64,000 bases of DNA from an uncultured Rhodospirillaceae bacterium. GTDB lineage: Bacteria > Pseudomonadota > Alphaproteobacteria > Rhodospirillales > Casp-alpha2. The stretch covers positions 1 through 64,000 of the forward strand of contig CAJWCU010000014.1 of the NCBI GenBank assembly GCA_913030825.1, written 5' to 3'. This document shows positions 52,555-61,511 of this stretch, one piece after another (position 1 is the first letter of the stretch; each line of letters starts with the position of its first letter). The position numbers and the translations under genes were made by a program. Below the pieces are notes generated by a model. The model worked only from the letters and a program-made list of their open reading frames with translations. It was not told the DNA's origin and did not search any database.

Positions 52555-54050
52555 TGGCGGGGGCTTCCGAAAAAGGTTTGAACGCCCTTGGCGTCGCCGA
52601 TATTCGTGACGGCCTGGCCGCCGGCGATTTCACCGCCCTCGAGGTGACGGAGGCGAGCCTCGCCGCCGCGGAGGCCGCGTCGGACCTCAATGCCTTCATC
52701 ACCTTGACGCCCGAGATCGCGCGCGAGCGGGCCAAGGCATCTGATGATCGGCGTGCCAAGGGGGCGGCCCTCGGTCCTCTCGATGGCATGCCGGTCGCGG
52801 TCAAGGACCTGTTCTGCACCGAAGGCGTGCTGACCACCGCCGCCTCGCACATCCTCGACGGCTTCGTGCCGGCCTACGAATCGACCGTTAGCGGCAATCT
52901 GCGCGACGCCGGCGCGGTGATGATCGGCAAGACCAACCTGGACGAATTCGCCATGGGCTCGTCCAACATGACCAGTTATTATGCGCCGGTGAAGAACCCC
53001 TGGGTCGGCCCGAACGGCGAGGATCTGGTGCCGGGCGGCTCGTCTGGCGGCTCGGCCACGGCCGTGGCGGCGCAGATCTGCCCGGCGGCGCTGGGCACGG
53101 ACACCGGCGGCTCAATCCGCCAGCCGGCCTCGCTCTGCGGCATTGTCGGGATGAAGCCGACCTACGGGCGTTGTTCGCGATGGGGCATCGTTGCCTTCGC
53201 CTCCAGCTTGGACCAGGCCGGGCCCTTCGCCCGTTCCGTCAAGGACGCGGCGCTGATGCTGGGCGTCATGGCGGGTAACGATCCCAAGGACACGACCTCG
53301 GCCCCCAACGCGGTGCCCGATTTCGAAGCGGCGCTGGCGGGCGGGGTCAAAGGGCTCCGCGTCGGCATTCCCGCCGAATACACGATGGACGGCATGCCCG
53401 CCGAAATTCAGGCGCTCTGGGATCAAGGTGCCGAATGGCTTAAGGCGCAGGGTGCCGAGATCAAACAGGTCTCGCTGCCCCATACCAAATACGCGTTGCC
53501 GGCCTACTACATTGTGGCCCCGGCCGAGGCGTCTTCGAACCTGGCCCGTTACGACGGCGTGCGCTACGGCCTGCGGGTCGAGGGCGACACCTTGGACGAG
53601 ATGTACGCCAATACCCGCGGCGAAGGCTTCGGCGCCGAGGTTCGCCGTCGCGTGATGATCGGCACCTATGTGCTCTCCGCGGGGTATTACGACGCCTATT
53701 ACGTCAAGGCGCAGAAGGTCCGTACCCGCATCCTGGAAGATTTCACCAAGGCGTTTCAGGACGTCGACGTGCTGCTGACCCCGACCGCGCCCAACGCGGC
53801 CTTCCCGGTGGGGGCGAAGATGGACGACCCCATCGCCATGTACCTGAACGACGTGTTCACCGTGCCCGCCAACCTAGCCGGTCTGCCGGGCATCAGCGTG
53901 CCGGCGGGACTGGACAAGGATGGCCTGCCGCTGGGCCTGCAACTGGTCGGCAAGCCGTTCGACGAAGCGACCTTGTTCCGTTGCGCCCAGGCGCTGGAAG
54001 AGGCGGCGGACTTCACCGCCCTGCCGAAATACCTGGGAGGGCAGGGCTGA
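52554..54050 (+). CDS. gatA: aspartyl/glutamyl-tRNA amidotransferase subunit A
   Basis: A 498-residue amidase-signature enzyme. The catalytic Ser-cisSer-Lys elements are visible: [12 protein letters not shown] (Lys), [12 protein letters not shown] (cis-Ser) and [14 protein letters not shown] (nucleophile). It hydrolyses glutamine to provide ammonia to GatB. The gene begins inside the gatC stop codon and overlaps the gatB start by one base. Confidence 0.97.
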   Translation: MAGASEKGLNALGVADIRDGLAAGDFTALEVTEASLAAAEAASDLNAFITLTPEIARERAKASDDRRAKGAALGPLDGMPVAVKDLFCTEGVLTTAASHILDGFVPAYESTVSGNLRDAGAVMIGKTNLDEFAMGSSNMTSYYAPVKNPWVGPNGEDLVPGGSSGGSATAVAAQICPAALGTDTGGSIRQPASLCGIVGMKPTYGRCSRWGIVAFASSLDQAGPFARSVKDAALMLGVMAGNDPKDTTSAPNAVPDFEAALAGGVKGLRVGIPAEYTMDGMPAEIQALWDQGAEWLKAQGAEIKQVSLPHTKYALPAYYIVAPAEASSNLARYDGVRYGLRVEGDTLDEMYANTRGEGFGAEVRRRVMIGTYVLSAGYYDAYYVKAQKVRTRILEDFTKAFQDVDVLLTPTAPNAAFPVGAKMDDPIAMYLNDVFTVPANLAGLPGISVPAGLDKDGLPLGLQLVGKPFDEATLFRCAQALEEAADFTALPKYLGGQG

Positions 54051-55507
54051 TGAGCTACATCGTTCAAGGCGATACGGGCGACTGGGAAGTCGTCATCGGG
54101 CTGGAAGTCCACGCCCAGGTCGCCTCAAAGGCCAAGCTGTTCTCCGGCTCGCCCACGGCCTTCGGCGCCGAGCCCAATTCCCAGGTCTCGCTGGTCGATG
54201 CCGCCATGCCCGGCATGCTGCCGGTGATCAACGCCTATTGCGTCGAACAGGCGGTCAAGACGGGCTTGGGCCTGAACGCCCAGATCAACAAGATCAGTGT
54301 GTTCGAACGCAAGAACTACTTCTACGCCGACCTGCCGCAGGGCTATCAGATTTCCCAATACCTGCACCCCGTGGTCGGCGAGGGCATCGTGACGGTCGAC
54401 CTAGCCGACGGGACGACCCGCGACATCGGGATCGAACGCCTGCATATGGAGCAGGACGCCGGCAAGTCCATGCACGACCAGGACCCGAAACGGTCGATGA
54501 TCGACCTGAACCGGGCCGGCGTCTGCCTGATGGAAATCGTCACCAAGCCCGATATCCGGTCGCCCGAGGAAGCCGGCGCCTTCGTGCGCAAGCTGCGCTC
54601 GATCCTGCGCTATCTGGGGACCTGCGACGGCAACATGGAGCAGGGCTCCATGCGCGCCGACGTCAACGTCTCCGTCCGCAAGGTGGGCGAGACTGAATAC
54701 CGCACCCGGGCCGAGATCAAGAACGTGAACTCCGTCCGCTTCATCATGCAGGCCATCGAGATCGAGGCCGAACGCCAGATCGAGGTGCACGAAAGCGGCG
54801 GCGAGGTCGTTCAGGAAACCCGCCTGATGGATCCCAACAAGGGCGAGACCCGGTCCATGCGGGCCAAGGAATTCGCCCATGACTACCGCTATTTCCCGGA
54901 CCCGGACCTGCTGCCCCTGGAGTTGACGGACGACTTCATCGAAGGCATCCGCGCGACCCTGCCGGAACTACCCGACGCCAAGAAGCAGCGCTTCATGGAT
55001 GACATGGGCTTGTCCGCCAAGGACGCGACGACCCTGGTCGCCGACCGCGAAAGCGCCGAATACTTCGAAGCCGTCGCCGCCAAGCACGACGCCAAGAAGG
55101 CCGCCAACTGGGTGACGAACGATCTGTTCGGCGCCCTGAACAAGGCGGGACTCACGATCGCCGAAAGCCCGATTTCGGCCGATCACATGGCCAAGTTGCT
55201 GACTCTGATGGACGACGGCACGATTTCCGGCAAGATCGCCAAGGACGTGTTCGAAATCATGTGGGAGACCTCGGACGATCCGGAAAAGATCGTCGAGGAC
55301 AAGGGCCTGAAGCAGATCACCGACACCGGTGCCATCGAGGCCGCGGTGGACGAGATCATCGCCGCCAACCCGGGCCAGGCCGACGAAGTGCGCGGCGGCA
55401 ACGACAAGGCCATCGGCTGGTTCGTCGGCCAGGTCATGAAGGCGACCCAGGGCAAGGCCAACCCGCAACAGGTCAACCAGCTGCTGCGCGACAAGCTGAA
55501 GGGGTAG
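54050..55507 (+). CDS. gatB: aspartyl/glutamyl-tRNA amidotransferase subunit B
   Basis: A 485-residue Gat[26 protein letters not shown], then the kinase-like phosphorylation region ([41 protein letters not shown]) and a C-terminal helical YqeY-like domain with the closing [11 protein letters not shown]. It phosphorylates and amidates the tRNA-bound Glu or Asp. The track start lies 69 bases upstream inside gat[11 protein letters not shown] at 54050 is correct. Confidence 0.97.
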   Translation: MSYIVQGDTGDWEVVIGLEVHAQVASKAKLFSGSPTAFGAEPNSQVSLVDAAMPGMLPVINAYCVEQAVKTGLGLNAQINKISVFERKNYFYADLPQGYQISQYLHPVVGEGIVTVDLADGTTRDIGIERLHMEQDAGKSMHDQDPKRSMIDLNRAGVCLMEIVTKPDIRSPEEAGAFVRKLRSILRYLGTCDGNMEQGSMRADVNVSVRKVGETEYRTRAEIKNVNSVRFIMQAIEIEAERQIEVHESGGEVVQETRLMDPNKGETRSMRAKEFAHDYRYFPDPDLLPLELTDDFIEGIRATLPELPDAKKQRFMDDMGLSAKDATTLVADRESAEYFEAVAAKHDAKKAANWVTNDLFGALNKAGLTIAESPISADHMAKLLTLMDDGTISGKIAKDVFEIMWETSDDPEKIVEDKGLKQITDTGAIEAAVDEIIAANPGQADEVRGGNDKAIGWFVGQVMKATQGKANPQQVNQLLRDKLKG

Positions 55508-55512
55508 GGGCC

Positions 55513-56019
55513 GTGCACATCCGCCCCTATGCCCCGGCGGATCACGAACGGGTCCGCCAAATCTTCCTCGACTGGAACCATCACATCACCCAGCCGGGTA
55601 TGGAGAACCTGTTCGCGTCCTACATCCAATTGGCGCTGGACGAGGAAATCGACTGTATCCCCGATTATTATGGGCGGCCCGGCTTCGGCTTCTGGGTCGC
55701 CGAGATCGACGGCGAGGTCGCCGGGATGGTCGGATTAGAGGATGTCGGCAAGGGGGCGGCCGAGGTGCGGCGCATGTACGTCGCCGCCGAATTCCGCCGC
55801 CGGGGGCTGGGCCGCAAGCTGCTGCGCTTCGTCGAGGGCAAGGCCCGCGACATGGGGTTCGAGCGGATGGTCCTTTCGACCTCGGCGTTGCAGCCGCAGG
55901 CCAAGGCGCTTTATGAGGTTGCGGGCTACGACCTGGAACGCGAGGAAGTCTCGACGACCCAGACCAAACGCACGGCCGGATCCGGCCTGATGCGGTACTA
56001 CTTCGCCAAAGATCTTTAG
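55513..56019 (+). CDS. GNAT-family N-acetyltransferase
   Basis: A 168-residue acetyltransferase: the start MHIRPYAPADHERVRQIF, a FWVAEIDGEVAGMVGLEDV strand pair, and the acetyl-CoA binding motif AEFRRRGLGRKLLRFVEGKARDMG, then LSTSALQPQAKALYEVAGY. The substrate is unknown. GTG start, five bases after gatB, so it may be co-transcribed with gatCAB. The sequence between the first and second strands (PGMENLFASYIQLALDEEIDCIPDYYG) is longer than in minimal GNATs. Confidence 0.85.
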   Translation: MHIRPYAPADHERVRQIFLDWNHHITQPGMENLFASYIQLALDEEIDCIPDYYGRPGFGFWVAEIDGEVAGMVGLEDVGKGAAEVRRMYVAAEFRRRGLGRKLLRFVEGKARDMGFERMVLSTSALQPQAKALYEVAGYDLEREEVSTTQTKRTAGSGLMRYYFAKDL

Positions 56020-56049
56020 CCGGTCCCGAGGGCGACCGGCGACCGATGC

Positions 56050-57966
56050 TCAATGGCCGCTGAACGGCGGCTCCAGGACGGGCAGGGTCACGGTGAAGAT
56101 CGTGCCGCCCGACGGGTTGGGGTCGATGGACAGGCGGCCGTTATTGACCTGAACCAGTTGCCGGCAAAGGGCGAGGCCCACACCGGTGCCGATCTCCCCC
56201 TTGCTGCCGGTCGCCAGATCGGCGCTTTCCCCGGACAGCACGCGGTCGATCAGTTCCCGGTCCATGCCGATGCCCGTATCGGTGATCGTGACCCGCGCCT
56301 CGGTGCCTGTGTGGCTGACAGAGACCGAGACCTGGCCGCCTTTCGGCGTGAATTTCAGGGCGTTGTTGACCAGATTGCGGATCACCGTGGAAATCTGGTG
56401 GCGGTCGACGCTGACCTTGACCGGCGCGCCGGGCTCGACCTTCAGGACGACGCCCCGCAGCGAGGCATCGGCCGAATAGACGCCTGCCGTTTCGCGCGCC
56501 AAGCCGCCCAGGTCGGTGGTTTCCATATGGGTCTGACGCTGCCCCGTGCGGACCAGTGCCCATTCCAATAGGTTTTCCAGAACCTCCGAGGCATTGCGTC
56601 CGGCTTCGTAGAGCTTTTCGCCGTATTCATGGACGGTCTTCGGATCGAGACGCCGGTTGGGATCGGCCAGTAACTGGGCATAGATCAGCAACGGATTGAA
56701 CAGGTTGCGGATGTCGTGGCCGATGACGGTCAGCAGAACGTCCTTCTGGCTGTTGCTTTCCTCCAATTCGTCCGTGCGCTGAGCCAGCGCGCCCTGGGCG
56801 CGTTCCCGTTCTTCCATTTCTCGGCGCAGACGTTGGTTGAAGGCGGCCAGCCACAAACCCGCCAACAAGGCCAGAATGGCGGTGATGGACGCGCCGACCA
56901 GAGCCCAGGGCATCCAATCGGGCAGGTCGTCCATTGTGTCCCGCCGATAGATGAAGCCGCTGAGCGACATGTCTTTCGGCAGCAGCCCAAGCCCTGCGTA
57001 ATGCTGGGCGATGCGCTCCCAGCGGGACGGATTGATGAATCCCACCGGCACGACGTCGGCGAGGATCAAATCGGCGGACGTGCGCGCTTCGTAAAGCAGG
57101 TTCTCCCGCGATTTGCGGTTGCCGTAGGTGGCGCGGATGTAATCGACGATTTCTTCCGGATGGGCCATGGCATACCGCCAGCCTTCCAGAGAGGCTTCCC
57201 GGAATGCCCGAACCATTTCCGGGTCCTTGTCGATCACGTCTTCCGTGGTGAACAGGTTGTCGCCGTAGAAATCGACGCCGCCGTCGATCGGCCGGAACAG
57301 GCGCACGGGGCCGACCTCGCGTTCGTATTCGAAGGACTCGTCCGTGGCATACATGCTCATGGCATCAACGTGGCCCGAGCGTAGATCGTCGGTGTCGAAC
57401 GTGTGTTCGACGAAATTCATATGGTTGATGTCCAGGCCTTCGGCGGCGAAATAGGCCATCAGTTCCGTTTCATGCGGCGCGATCATGATTTTGCCGCGGG
57501 CCAGTTGGTGGATGTTGTGGATCGGGGAACTGGCGTCGAGCATCAAGGCCAGCGGCGAATGCTGGTAGATCACGGCGAGCACGACCACCGGATCGCCGGC
57601 CGCGCGCATCATCAACAAATCCGTCGTGCCGACACCGAATTCAGCCTCGCCCTTGGCGACGGCTTCCATGGGCTTGCTGCCCGGTACCGCGGGCTTGATC
57701 GTGACGTCCAGACCGCGTTTGCGGTAGAAGCCCCGCGCCTGCGCCGCGTAGTACCCGGCGAATTGAAACTGATGCGCCCATTTAAGTTGCAGCGTTACCT
57801 TGACCGATTGCGATGGGGCGGAACTTTGGGCGCGGACCGGCAGGGCGCTGTCCAAAAGGAGCAGCCCCGCGAAGGTCAATGCAATCAGGAAACGGTACAA
57901 AATCGAGGGCCTGTTTGTTTGTTCGGCGTCAACGCCTGTTATGGTCCGTATTCGGTTTCGATCCAC
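56050..57966 (-). CDS. histidine kinase with NMT1/THI5-like periplasmic sensor
   Basis: About 638 residues. An N-terminal hydrophobic signal/anchor (FLIALTFAGLLLLDSALPV) precedes a periplasmic binding-protein domain of the NMT1/THI5 type (LQLKWAHQFQFAGYYAAQARGFYRKRGLDVTIKP, PHETELMAYFAAEGLD). A membrane helix (MPWALVGASITAILALLAGLWLA) and coiled coil lead to HisKA (VIGHDIRNLFNPLLIYAQLL) and HATPase_c (NLVNNALKFTPKGGQV, DTGIGMD). It likely senses a pyrimidine-, nitrate- or taurine-like ligand. Start GTG 57966 or TTG 57900 is uncertain; the track ORF is far too long. There is no response regulator nearby. Confidence 0.88.
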   Translation of the reverse strand: MDRNRIRTITGVDAEQTNRPSILYRFLIALTFAGLLLLDSALPVRAQSSAPSQSVKVTLQLKWAHQFQFAGYYAAQARGFYRKRGLDVTIKPAVPGSKPMEAVAKGEAEFGVGTTDLLMMRAAGDPVVVLAVIYQHSPLALMLDASSPIHNIHQLARGKIMIAPHETELMAYFAAEGLDINHMNFVEHTFDTDDLRSGHVDAMSMYATDESFEYEREVGPVRLFRPIDGGVDFYGDNLFTTEDVIDKDPEMVRAFREASLEGWRYAMAHPEEIVDYIRATYGNRKSRENLLYEARTSADLILADVVPVGFINPSRWERIAQHYAGLGLLPKDMSLSGFIYRRDTMDDLPDWMPWALVGASITAILALLAGLWLAAFNQRLRREMEERERAQGALAQRTDELEESNSQKDVLLTVIGHDIRNLFNPLLIYAQLLADPNRRLDPKTVHEYGEKLYEAGRNASEVLENLLEWALVRTGQRQTHMETTDLGGLARETAGVYSADASLRGVVLKVEPGAPVKVSVDRHQISTVIRNLVNNALKFTPKGGQVSVSVSHTGTEARVTITDTGIGMDRELIDRVLSGESADLATGSKGEIGTGVGLALCRQLVQVNNGRLSIDPNPSGGTIFTVTLPVLEPPFSGH

Positions 57967-58104
57967 GGCAGCAGCTGTGCCGCCGACGTGAAATGACCAC
58001 GGGCTTCGTTCGGCCGGGCTGGCCGCCCGAACGAACAGGGTGCAAAATTGAGCATAAATATACAAGGGGTCTAAGATAATAGAGACAATAATCGGAGAGG
58101 CCGC
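57967..58104. promoter_or_regulatory. divergent promoter region, kinase / CULT operon
   Basis: The 138 bases between the divergent kinase gene and the CULT gene are AT-rich near 58045-58095 (gcataaatatacaagg, taagataatag), where GATAAT could serve as a -10 for the CULT operon. CGGAGAGG (58093-58100) is the ribosome site for the CULT GTG. Confidence 0.45.
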
Positions 58105-58476
58105 GTGTTCGAAGTCGATGAAGATGCCGTGTCCGAGGACGCGGTAGAGGAAAAGCAGGATGATTCCCTGTTTTGCGCGCGCTGCGGCCATCTGGTGACC
58201 CGCGCCGGATGGGCCGCCCGGCCCGAAGGCGGGCATGAACGGGTCTGCGCCAACCCGGCGGGTCGGATGTTTCAGGTGGTCGGCTTTCTGGAGGCTCCCG
58301 GCGCCGCCGACCGGGGGGCGCCAACCGAGGAATTCACCTGGTTTCCGGGTTATGCCTGGAACTTTGCCGTCTGCCGGGGCTGCGGGGACCATCTGGGTTG
58401 GCGCTACACCGGCGACCAGGACCCGCCTGTGTTCTGGGGCCTGATTAAGGACCGACTGACCAGTCAGCCGAAATAG
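58105..58476 (+). CDS. stand-alone CULT-domain (cereblon-type) protein
   Basis: A 123-residue protein consisting of one CULT domain, the thalidomide-binding module of cereblon. The zinc ligands are C24xxC27 (FCARCGH) and C90xxC93 (VCRGCGDH). The ligand cage Trp79, Trp85, Trp99 and Tyr101 is complete (TWFPGYAW...GWRY), with Asn50 and Phe56 present. From memory these are the same residue numbers as in the Magnetospirillum gryphiswaldense homologue MsCI4. Natural ligands are unknown; cyclic imides such as succinimide- or uracil-like groups bind the cage. It starts at GTG with CGGAGAGG upstream, and has no lon-like domain, unlike eukaryotic cereblon. Confidence 0.9.
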   Translation: MFEVDEDAVSEDAVEEKQDDSLFCARCGHLVTRAGWAARPEGGHERVCANPAGRMFQVVGFLEAPGAADRGAPTEEFTWFPGYAWNFAVCRGCGDHLGWRYTGDQDPPVFWGLIKDRLTSQPK

Positions 58477-58488
58477 GAGCAGATCATC

Positions 58489-58785
58489 ATGTCCAAACCG
58501 ACCGTCGCCATCCGATATTGCACGGGCTGCCGCTGGCTGCTGCGGGCCGCCTGGATGGCGCAGGAACTGCTCACGACCTTCGAGGATGATCTGGCGGAGG
58601 TTTCGCTGGTGCCCGACCATGTCGGCGGGCGTTTCATTGTCAGCGTCGGTGAGACCGTTGTTTGGGACCGCAAGCGCGACGGCGGGTTCCCCGAGATCAA
58701 GGTTCTGAAGCAACGGGTGCGGGATATCGTCGCGCCGGACCGGGACCTGGGCCATTCGGGCCGTCATTCGGGCGCCGGAGGATAA
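58489..58785 (+). CDS. SelW/Rdx-family thioredoxin-like protein
   Basis: A 98-residue Rdx-family protein. It opens VAIRYCTGCRW with the redox motif C11xxC14 (Cys rather than Sec), then WLLRAAWMAQELLTTFEDDLAEVSLVPDHVGGRFIVSVGETVVWDRKRDGGFPEIKVLKQRVRD, the typical SelT/W/H core. The tail is Gly/His/Ser-rich. It is 12 bases after the CULT gene with ribosome site AGGAG, so one operon. Family members are thiol-disulphide oxidoreductases of uncertain substrate. Confidence 0.88.
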   Translation: MSKPTVAIRYCTGCRWLLRAAWMAQELLTTFEDDLAEVSLVPDHVGGRFIVSVGETVVWDRKRDGGFPEIKVLKQRVRDIVAPDRDLGHSGRHSGAGG

Positions 58786-58897
58786 GGTGTTTTCCCGATA
58801 TGGGTTCGATCGCGGACTCCCCCGGCCTTTGGCGACCTGATAGCCTTCTCGACAGAAAAATTTGGCAACAAACGCCAACGATAAACGGAGGATCGAT

Positions 58898-60571
58898 ATG
58901 GATTTGGTGATTCGCGGCGCAGCCATTTACGACGGCAAGGGAGGGGCACCTTTCCAGGGGGATGTCGCGGTCAAGGACGGACGGATTGCCGCCGTCGGCA
59001 AAGTCGCGGAGACGGGGGCGGAGGAAATCGACGCCACCGGCCTGGCTCTGATGCCCGGCATCATCGACAGCCATACTCATTTCGACGCTCAGATCACCTG
59101 GGACCCGGGCTGCACGCCGTCGCCGGAATTGGGGGTGACCAGTGTGCTGATCGGCAATTGCGGGTTCACCATCGCCCCCTGTCGGGAGCCCGACCGCGAC
59201 CTGATTATGAAGAATCTGGTCCAGGTCGAGGGCATGTCCCTGGACGTCCTGCGCGGCGGCATCAAATGGGATTTCGAGACCTTTCCTCAGTATCTCGACA
59301 TGCTGGAGGCGCAAGGCTCGGTCATGAACGTCGGCGCCTTCCTGGGCCACTCGTCGATCCGTACCTACGTCATGGGTGCTGCCGCCACGGAACGGGCCGC
59401 CAACGACGACGAAATCTCGGAAATGGCCGATTTGGTCCGGGCCGGGATGAAGGCCGGGGCGGTCGGCTTCGCGACCTCGACGGCACCCCAGCACAATGGC
59501 TGGGGCGGCATCCCCATGCCGTCGCGGCTGGCCGACCGCGAGGAATTGGAAAGCCTGGTCACCGCCATGGGCGAGGATGGCCGGGGCGTGTTCATGCTGA
59601 CCAAGGGCAACACCACCGACGTGCCCTATCTGGAAACCGTCGCTGCCAAGGCGGGCCGTCCGGTGATGATCGCGGCATTGCTGCACAATCCGACCAACCC
59701 GGAAGGCACCTTCAACGATCTCGCCGCCGTCGCCGCCGCGCGGGCCAACGGGCGCGAGCTTTGGGGGCAGGTCTCGTGCTGTCCGCTCTATATGGATTTC
59801 TCGCTGAAGTCCGCCTACCCGATGGAAGGGCTGAACGCCTGGAAGCCGGCAATGGAGGCGACGGGGGAGGCGCTCAAGGCCGTCTATGCCTCGCCCGAAT
59901 TCCGTCAGGCCGTGAAGGACGAACTGGCCGGGCCCGCGGGGGTGCGCCTGTTCAACGGCGAATGGCATAAATTGGAAGTCACCGAGACGGCCAAGCCGGA
60001 AAACAAAGCCTACGATCAGAAGAAGGTGCAGGACCTGGCCGACGCGGCGGGCAAACATCCCTTGGATTGGATGCTCGACCTCGCCATATCGGAAGATCTG
60101 GAGACATTGTTCATGGCCGAGCTTCTGAATACCGATGAGGACGCCGTCGGCCGTATGATGGCCGATCCCAACGCCTCGGTCGCTCTGTCCGACGCGGGAG
60201 CACACCTGACGTTCTTCTGCGACGCTGGGTTCGGCCTGCACCTGATGGGACATTGGAGCCGTGAATTAGGCAAGCTGACCTTGGAGGCGGCAACCCACGA
60301 GCTGACGGCCAAGCCCGCCGCCATCTACCGCATTCCCGAACGCGGCGAGATCAAAGAAGGCTATCATGCCGACCTGCTTCTGTTCGATCCGGCCACCGTG
60401 GGCCGGGGGCCGAAGCGCCGGGTGTTCGACCTGCCGGGGGGTGCCCCCCGTCTGACCACTGACGCCGTCGGCGTCCACGGTGTCTGGGTCAACGGAACCA
60501 AGGTCGCGGACGCCGAAGGTGCGACCGAAGCCGGACTGCCCGGCAAACTGCTGCGCAGCTTCGGCAGTTGA
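58898..60571 (+). CDS. N-acyl-D-amino-acid deacylase-like amidohydrolase
   Basis: A 557-residue metal-dependent amidohydrolase: MDLVIRGAAIYDGKGGAPFQGDVAVKDGRIAAVG, then the metal motif DSHTHFDAQITWDP (HxH), SVLIGNCGFTIAPC, the AALLHNPTNPEG segment, LSDAGAHLTFFCDAGFG and the closing VWVNGTKVAD. It resembles D-aminoacylases that hydrolyse N-acyl-D-amino acids; the exact substrate is not given by sequence. ATG 58898 with GGAGGA nearby is preferred over the track start. First gene of the catabolic set. Confidence 0.88.
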   Translation: MDLVIRGAAIYDGKGGAPFQGDVAVKDGRIAAVGKVAETGAEEIDATGLALMPGIIDSHTHFDAQITWDPGCTPSPELGVTSVLIGNCGFTIAPCREPDRDLIMKNLVQVEGMSLDVLRGGIKWDFETFPQYLDMLEAQGSVMNVGAFLGHSSIRTYVMGAAATERAANDDEISEMADLVRAGMKAGAVGFATSTAPQHNGWGGIPMPSRLADREELESLVTAMGEDGRGVFMLTKGNTTDVPYLETVAAKAGRPVMIAALLHNPTNPEGTFNDLAAVAAARANGRELWGQVSCCPLYMDFSLKSAYPMEGLNAWKPAMEATGEALKAVYASPEFRQAVKDELAGPAGVRLFNGEWHKLEVTETAKPENKAYDQKKVQDLADAAGKHPLDWMLDLAISEDLETLFMAELLNTDEDAVGRMMADPNASVALSDAGAHLTFFCDAGFGLHLMGHWSRELGKLTLEAATHELTAKPAAIYRIPERGEIKEGYHADLLLFDPATVGRGPKRRVFDLPGGAPRLTTDAVGVHGVWVNGTKVADAEGATEAGLPGKLLRSFGS

Positions 60572-60605
60572 GCCAAGCGAAGATCACGAGACTAGGAGAC
60601 CATTA

Positions 60606-61511
60606 ATGACCACTTCCTGCATCGCCGTCATGGCGCCCGGCGACATGGGCCATGCCGTTGGCAAGGTTCTGCATGCGCACGGCCATGATGTCATCACCTG
60701 CCTGGCCGGGCGCAGCGCCCGAACGAAGGGTCTGGCCGAGGCGGGGAATTTCCGCGACGTGCCGGATATGGAAACCCTGGTCCGCGAGGCCGATCTGATC
60801 TTGTCGATCCTGCCGCCCGCCAACGCGCTGGGCCAGGCGAAGGATATGGCGGCGGCCATGACATCGGCGGGAACGACGGCGGTCTATGTCGATTGCAACG
60901 CGGTCGCCCCCGGCACGGCGCTGGAGACGGCGGCGGTGATGGCCGAGGCCAAGGCACCGTTCATTGATTGCGGCATCATCGGCCTGTCGCCGCAGCCGGG
61001 CCGTTCGACCCGGTTCTACGTTTCCGGCCCCGATACGTCGGCCATGCGTGCCCTGGACGGCCACGGCATCACGGTGATCGACGTGGGCGAAGCGATCGGC
61101 CGCGCGTCGGGCCTCAAGATGGCCTATGCCGGTCTCACCAAGGGGACCAACGCGCTTTACACGGCGGTCCTGATGCTGGCCGAACGCATGGATCTGTTCG
61201 ACGAATTGATCGCCGAGTTCGAGGACAGTCAGCAGGCGGCGCTCAAGAACATGCGCGCCCGGGTGCAGCGGCTGCCCGCCGACTCCGGCCGCTGGGTCCG
61301 CGAGATGGAGGAGATCGCCCAGACCTACCGCGAGGCGGGCCTGCCGGGCGGTTTCCACGACGCCTCGGCGGAAATCTACCGCATTCTGGATGCGACGCCG
61401 TTCGGCCGGGAAACGCGGGAAACCATTGATCCCAACCGGACGATGGAAGACAGCATCCCCGTCTACGTCGCCCATATCGACGCCGCAGCCAAGGACGCGG
61501 CCGATGACTGA
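60606..61511 (+). CDS. NAD(P)-dependent 6-phosphogluconate dehydrogenase-like oxidoreductase
   Basis: A 301-residue protein: N-terminal Rossmann domain (SCIAVMAPGDMGHAVGKVLHAHGHDVITCLAGRS), then LILSILPPANALGQAKDMAAAM, and a C-terminal helical domain of the DUF1932 type (KMAYAGLTKGTNALYTAVLMLAERMDLFDELIAEFEDSQ). Relatives act on beta-hydroxyacids. It has ribosome site CTAGGAG and overlaps the next gene by eight bases, so the two are coupled. It probably handles an intermediate from the amidohydrolase or Ldh-family neighbour. Confidence 0.85.
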   Translation: MTTSCIAVMAPGDMGHAVGKVLHAHGHDVITCLAGRSARTKGLAEAGNFRDVPDMETLVREADLILSILPPANALGQAKDMAAAMTSAGTTAVYVDCNAVAPGTALETAAVMAEAKAPFIDCGIIGLSPQPGRSTRFYVSGPDTSAMRALDGHGITVIDVGEAIGRASGLKMAYAGLTKGTNALYTAVLMLAERMDLFDELIAEFEDSQQAALKNMRARVQRLPADSGRWVREMEEIAQTYREAGLPGGFHDASAEIYRILDATPFGRETRETIDPNRTMEDSIPVYVAHIDAAAKDAADD

